Below, piece by piece: positions 58,828 through 64,000 of a stretch of DNA of 64,000 nt. The stretch comes from Ailurus styani. Taxonomy: Eukaryota; Chordata; Mammalia; Carnivora; Ailuridae. Within the stretch, counting starts at the first letter, position 1, and every line of letters starts with the position of its first letter. Where the stretch lies: the NCBI GenBank assembly GCA_002007465.1, contig LNAC01000679.1, forward strand, positions 125,723 to 189,722. The letters run 5' to 3'. Under the pieces are notes generated by a model. That model saw nothing but the letters and a program-made list of their open reading frames with translations. It had not been told where the DNA came from and ran no database searches. The position numbers were made by a program, and so were the translations under genes.

Positions 58828-59053
58828 CAGTGGTTTTTCCTCAGGGACAGTTTTGTCTACAAGGGAACATTTGGGATATTTGGTTAGGACAATTTGGTTG
58901 TTGCAATTAGCTGGTGTTGAGAGAAAAGGTACAAGATACCTAGTGGGTAGAGGACATGAATGTTGCTAAACATCCTACAATGCATAGGACTGCCCTAGAA
59001 ACAAAGAGTTGTCTGTCCCACATTGCCAACAGCATCAGTGTTGAAAAACACTA
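58828..59053 (+). repeat. hAT-type MITE
   Basis: Ends 'cagtggtttttcc' and 'gttgaaaaacacta' are worn inverted termini. The interior 'gggaacatttgggatatttg', 'acctagtgggtagaggacat', 'ttgctaaacatcctacaatg', 'cataggactgccctagaaac' follows a common eutherian MITE of the MER5 kind. The exact family is not assigned. Confidence 0.75.
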
Positions 59054-61439
59054 CTTTAGGATTTTAATAAATGTGTAATCCTTCTTCCTAATGAGCCACT
59101 CCCTGACTCTCCCTTCACACCACAATGTATCCAAAATGCAAGTTTTATGGAGAAAGTTTTAAGAAAGAGGAGTCAAAGCGACTGAAAAAACAAGCTTTGA
59201 CTATTGATTTTTTAAAGATATATGTTAACCATTTTTCTTATTTTTTGTCTTGTCAGATATGCTAGTAATATGATAATCTGTGTGATCTTTTCTGAACTTA
59301 CCCCAGAAAATTAGTTTCATGGAGTTTCCATGGGTAGAATGTATTTCCCTTTCCTAGTATTCCTGAGAATGTCCGAATAATAAAATAGGTGTTCTTGTCG
59401 CAAAGGTTTTTAAGTGTATTTAATTAATAGAAAATATAATGTATGTATATCAGACAGTGAGTCTTTAGACTATATATAGGCATTAAATATGCCAGGATGA
59501 CCTAAGTATGAAAAGTCATTCGAACAACCCATTAAACACTGAATAGTTTCTTGGGGGTGGGGGAGCGGAGAAAAATAAAGCAGAACTTTAGGGTTCAGTT
59601 TCTTCAATTTTCAGCCTCATGGAATTTTCTGAAAGTTTACTGCATAGACTGTATTCAGAAAGCTGTCAGGAATTCCTTTGTAGCTCCAACTGTGAGTTCT
59701 CCTTTCTGTAGTGGTATTTTTTCCAAGTTCTTGCATTTGATTTGTGATCTCTTCATCTCCTGTCATCCAGAAGGCAATGTACCGGCAGTACGCTGTGACT
59801 TTCTAGCCCAGTACACCAGAGGCTTTTAAATTACGGGAGTAGCAGAGGTGGTGGGTGCCCTTCTCTGGGATCTGAGAGCAAGTAAGGGCAGAATCATAAT
59901 CCTCCTGCTGGTCATTGCTTCCTTATTTCTTCTGTTCATCACTTTTCCTGAGAGTCATTTTCCACTGTCTACTCATTCTCTGATGAACTCTCTGTTTAGT
60001 TTTCCAATATCCCTAGTATATCACATCTCTGCATTATTGTCTTGATACACTACTTATAACAAAGGCTTGTATCATGAGTCTAGTGAATGGAAAAACTATC
60101 TTCAGAGCAAACCCACAAGGCAGAACATTCAGAAGTATAGTTTATTACTTACCAGTAGGAAAATCCCTAAAACAAGCAAAATTAGTATATAAAAAGGCCA
60201 GCTCCACCTGTAATCACAGTGTTACACTATCAAAAATGAGTTGTAAGAGTTACATAAAGGGTTCTAAGAGTTATATGAAGAAGGCTTCGGGATATGATTC
60301 CCAGCATTTTACATCAACACAGGTGCCAAATAGAGAACTAATAGCTTAAGTGATTGTTATTATTCCAATAGGAAAGTGAAACAGTATTTAACCATCTACA
60401 TTTATTTGTTGGAACATTAAAAGCATGAACTATAGTGGCAATTTTAAACTGATTTTATTTCCAAGAAATAAATTTAAAATGATTTTAAGGTAATAACCTT
60501 TAAAACCTTATTTCACTAATGTGGTTTTATCTTTTAGATAAACTAGTGTATCCTGTCATTCAGCAAAAAAAAAAAAAATGGATTAGAGTCACACTATTTG
60601 CAATATTTATTCTAAGGTTAAAAAAAAGTATCTCTACAAATAGTAATATCCCTGTTCACGCTGTTTCCCCTCACCCCACATTCTCAAATTTAAATTTGTA
60701 TCTGAAATTCTTAACTTTTCTTTTACTCCCTTTGCTTGAAAGACCCAAATTGATTAGCTTTGCTAAACTAGTATCTTTTCCATACAAAAGGAAGAAATCA
60801 TTGAAAAGAAAGAACAATGAAAATGCATTTTTATCGAAATCCTTTAGTATATTGAAGCTGGAAGATTTAGATTTGAGTTAGAGATTTGAGTCATCAAATG
60901 TATTATTCTTTGGGAGAATCACTACCCTGAATTTCCAAGTACCTTCATTTTTTTGTTTGATAGAAAAATATTTATAGTATTTTTCCTTTCCCCTTAGTTC
61001 ATTTATGGAGGAAAAAAAATTACCTGATATAAAAAAGACTATTGAATTCATGCAGATGTTTTCTTGTTGGTTTATATTTAGTTTACTTAGCTTATAACAA
61101 CTGATTTCATGGAAATTGAACATGCAAAAAGTTTATTTCAGCAATAGTTGATAGAGAAAATAATTGTTTTTTACCGATTAAATTGTGAAATGCCTTCTCT
61201 AAACCTTCCTTTGTTGTACCTCTTTTATTTATTGTGATCACTAGAACATGTGGATAATAACAAGTAACTCGTGCAAGCCAGGGACTGTTGCTTGGAACAT
61301 TATTAAAGAGATTATCTTAGTTATAAACATGGAAAAAGACAATCACATAAACTAAATCAACATTTCATGGTGGCAAAATTAAATGAGAAAACTTATACAT
61401 TGGAGCATGAATTAACGTTGCTGAAAAGATCCTGGTGTG
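59054..61439. other. Long stretch with no recognised feature
   Basis: Plus-strand frames at 59551-59829 (92 codons), 60074-60349 (91) and 60519-60881 (120) show no domain I know; the last is K/L/F-rich and starts in T-rich DNA. I see no evidence of a gene. Confidence 0.45.
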
Positions 61440-61560
61440 ATCTATTCAACCCAACATTTATTGATCGAATACTATGTACAGGCATTAAACACGGTAGTGG
61501 AAATACAGAAATGTGAACAATACAGTTTCAGTCCTCCAAGAGTTTATGATATGAGAGTAG
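61440..61560 (-). repeat. L2 LINE 3' end remnant (antisense)
   Basis: 'caacccaacatttattgatc', 'gaatactatgtacaggcatt', 'gaaatacagaaatgtgaaca', 'gtcctccaagagtttatgat' match the reverse complement of the L2 3' terminus in order. Confidence 0.7.
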
Positions 61561-61884
61561 TAAAAAGTAATGATTGCTGACATTTATTGTGTTTACAAAA
61601 TAGTTTGCATTCTTGTGGACAGATAATTTTATTAATAGGAGAAGTGAGGAATAAGTAGTTCGGTGTGACTGAAGCAAATTATTGACTTAATTTAAGCAGT
61701 CACGAGTCAGCATCATTTTAAAAAATAGATGCCAATACAGTGTACCAACACATCCTTTCCTATATACCTAAACAGACATACACAACAGTGGTGGAATCAC
61801 ATTCCCAGTCACTATTTTTATTACCTGTTTTTATGGCTGACATTTATCAACTTATACCTGAGTCAAACCACAACCCAAAGTGGC
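61561..61884. other. No recognised feature
   Basis: AT-rich spacer between L2 and L1 remnants. Confidence 0.5.
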
Positions 61885-62735
61885 CCATTTTGAGTTAATT
61901 TTTGTGTCAAGTGTGAGGTTTGGTCAAAGTTTCTTTTCTTTTGTATGTCTTCTCTTTTGTATTTTCTTCTCTAGCACCATGAGTTGAAAAGTTATCCTTT
62001 CTCCATTAAATTGTTTTTGTACATTGTTTATAAAAGGAAGAAAAAAGAAAGTTTTCTCTACTTCTGTGAGCCTGTATATGTGTTCTCCATTCTTCTGTTG
62101 ATCTGTATGTAGGTCTATTCTTATACCAATACCATACAGTCTTGATGGCTAGCTATACAAGAAGTCTTGAAATTGGATAGAATGATTTCTCCTCCTTTAC
62201 TATTTTTTTTCAGATTGTGTACCTTTTCTAAGCCGATATAAATTTTAGAATAATCTTGCCTGTATCAACAAAAATATTACTGGGCTATAAATTTGGCAAG
62301 AGGTGACAAGATATTAAGTTCACGAACACAGTGTATCGCTCAATTTATTTAGAGCTTTTTTGTTTCCCTTCGTCAATGTTTTGTTATTTTCAGCATATAG
62401 GTCCTGTGCACATTTTGTTAAATTTATATCTAAGTATTTTGCTGTTTCTGAGAAATTTTTGAATGGCATTGTATTTTTTATTTTAGTTTCTGTGTTAAGT
62501 ACTACTGTGCGAAAATAACAAATGATTTTTGTACGTTGCCACTGTGTAATGAGACCATGCTGAACTCACTTAGTTCCCAGAATCTGGGAGAAGGCTCTCT
62601 CAGATTTTCTTTTTAGGTCCCATCTTATACAAATAAGGACTGTGTTATTTTATTCTTTTCTGGCCTGCATGTCTCTTCCTTACTTGTTAAATGGTAGTAA
62701 CTATTTCGTAGTGGTAACTAAGATTGGAAATCCTA
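61885..62735 (-). mobile_element. L1M-type LINE-1 ORF2 fragment, antisense
   Basis: 'attttgagttaatttttgtg', 'tcaagtgtgaggtttggtca', 'cttctgttgatctgtatgta', 'cttataccaataccatacag', 'agaagtcttgaaattggata', 'tcaatgttttgttattttca', 'aaatttatatctaagtattt' follow antisense L1 ORF2 (reverse transcriptase region). Both ends are truncated and frames are broken. Confidence 0.9.
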
Positions 62736-63396
62736 GCCCTGTTCCCAAGCACAGAGACAGCCCACGGAGATAGTGTGGGAACAGCACTCTGAAACCTTTT
62801 TAACAGAACAATGTATTCAGGAGTTACTGAGTTCAACCCAAATGCTAAAAGTCAGGGTTACTTTCTTTCAGTATCATGATACTCTCTTTAGCAGAAATTG
62901 GAAGTTCCTTTCAGTTTTGATCAGGAAAAAACAAACAAACCAAACAAAAAAACTGAATATCTGGAACCTGATTGGAGGGTCAAAGTGAATTAGAGTCCTG
63001 AGACTTAGGGAAAGAAGGCACGGGGAGAGGGGGTTGGTTTATGAAGGGAATAATGAAGAAGTAGCATTCCTTTAGGAAAATGCTCCCCTACTCAGAAAAA
63101 GTGTGAAAAGCTCCAGGAAGAACAAGTGACGTAAAAGTGTACAAATGGAAAAAAACTGAGTAAGGTAGAAGTGCCATTCCTAAACCCTCTTCCAAAGTTA
63201 GTGTTCTAGAAATTGTATTTTGCAACTGGTGTCTGACATAAAGAACCATACTTTCTGTCTTAGATTGTCTTTGTGTTAGTTTGGCTAACAACAATATTCT
63301 CTTTTTATGCCTTTTTTTTTCTAAATGTAAGGCTATATTAACAAGCCTTTAGATATTCTGAGCAGAGTTAAATGGGTCCATAAGAAACACAATTTT
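62736..63396. other. No recognised feature
   Basis: No gene. Frames of 68-71 codons are unremarkable. Confidence 0.5.
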
Positions 63397-63409
63397 AAAT
63401 TTTACAGTT

Positions 63410-63602
63410 TTTTTTAAAGGTTTTATTTATTTATTTGACACAGAGAGAGATTACAAGTAAGCAGAGAGGCAGGCAGAGAGATAGGAGGAAGCAGGCTCTC
63501 TGCTGAGCAGGGAGCCTGATGTAGGGCTCGATCCCAGGACCCTGAGATCATGACCTGAGCCAAAGGCAGAGGCTTTAACCCACTGAGCCACCCAGGCGCC
63601 CC
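63410..63602 (-). mobile_element. Can-SINE, young mustelid-type
   Basis: 'gtaagcagagaggcaggcag', 'gctgagcagggagcctgatg', ending 'ctttaacccactgagccacc' and 'caggcgcccc'. Perfect 13-bp duplication aaattttacagtt at 63397-63409 and 63603-63615. Confidence 0.98.
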
Positions 63603-63615
63603 AAATTTTACAGTT

Positions 63616-64000
63616 CTTGTTGAGGTAGTGAATCCTTAACAGTTGGAGGTATTTGTTTTCAGGCAATGGGTGTTAACATGAATTCATGGGGAAATGAACC
63701 AAACAAACAAAACTTAGATTTGTGGAAAATGTAAATAATTTAGGGAAATAAATTTCAGGGTAGTATGAATAGGGAAGGTTTAATAAAAATAAATATTTAG
63801 TATAATACTGGGATAACTATACAGATGTAAAGAAATCTCAAATGATACCCTGGAACCAAGGGGGAGAGCAAGCAATAAAGGGACAACATAGGACAGGCGC
63901 CCTCCTGCAAGACCGGGGATCAGACACTGTTGGAGATAAGGTTATAGTCCACTTCGTGGTGGAGAAGTTCACTGGGTGCCTGTGCCAAAATCTGCTCACA
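63616..64000. other. No recognised feature
   Basis: Unassigned sequence to the window end; slightly GC-richer after 63890. Confidence 0.5.

Noticed and set aside
1..64000. CRISPR arrays, operons, ribosome binding sites or phage modules
   Set aside because: No regularly spaced repeats or compact gene arrays; the SINE, LINE and MITE content places the DNA in a mammal.

Overview
The window is nuclear DNA from a mammal of the order Carnivora. The main evidence is about 26 copies of Can-SINE, the tRNA-Lys-derived SINE restricted to Carnivora, on both strands. Eight copies share a head with 'gtgggttaaagcc' and a CT block containing 'ctgcctgcctctctgcc'. That type is what I would expect in a mustelid (ferret, mink, otter, badger group), so Mustelidae is the best guess, at moderate confidence. 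The rest of the repeat content (L1, L2, MIR, hAT MITEs, one gammaretrovirus-like LTR) is normal for a eutherian genome.

I recognise no host protein-coding gene, no coding exon and no functional RNA gene. The longest open frames (up to about 148 codons) are decayed L1 reverse transcriptase, frames through SINEs or CT-rich sequence, or short frames without homology that I know. The base composition is AT-rich, and the window looks like intergenic or deep-intronic DNA.

Layout. 1-4.4 kb: AT-rich sequence with four Can-SINEs, two of them facing each other. 4.9-10.4 kb: old L2 LINE remnants and unassigned sequence. 11-15 kb: MIRs, SINEs, a MER5-type MITE and an old LTR-like repeat. 15.7-21 kb: a long antisense L1M copy interrupted by three SINEs; it contains a single N between two near-identical 94-bp blocks. 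24.5-28.6 kb: L2, a truncated L1, a hAT MITE, a solo LTR and a second N next to a run of 17 G. 33.9-40.2 kb: a younger L1 with an inverted 5' segment (twin priming), abutting an old sense L1M whose ORF2 segments are out of order. 45-51 kb: an LTR-like repeat, a MER5 MITE, a well-kept L2, another ancient repeat and an L1MB-type 3' end. 53.7-58.4 kb: CT-rich sequence, a small candidate regulatory segment near 55.1-55.4 kb and an antisense L1. 58.5-64 kb: MIR, MITE, L2, L1 and SINE remnants.

The elements form a layered record. L2 and MIR are oldest, then L1M and MITEs, then the solo LTR and the younger L1, then the Can-SINEs, whose youngest members keep perfect target-site duplications of 15-18 bp. 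I found nothing that amounts to a new biological system. The items most worth checking are the duplicated block around the N at 20135, the scrambled and inverted L1s, the hairpin at the head of the 14.04-kb SINE and the solo LTR. Repeat family names come from memory of consensus sequences, not from a database search.
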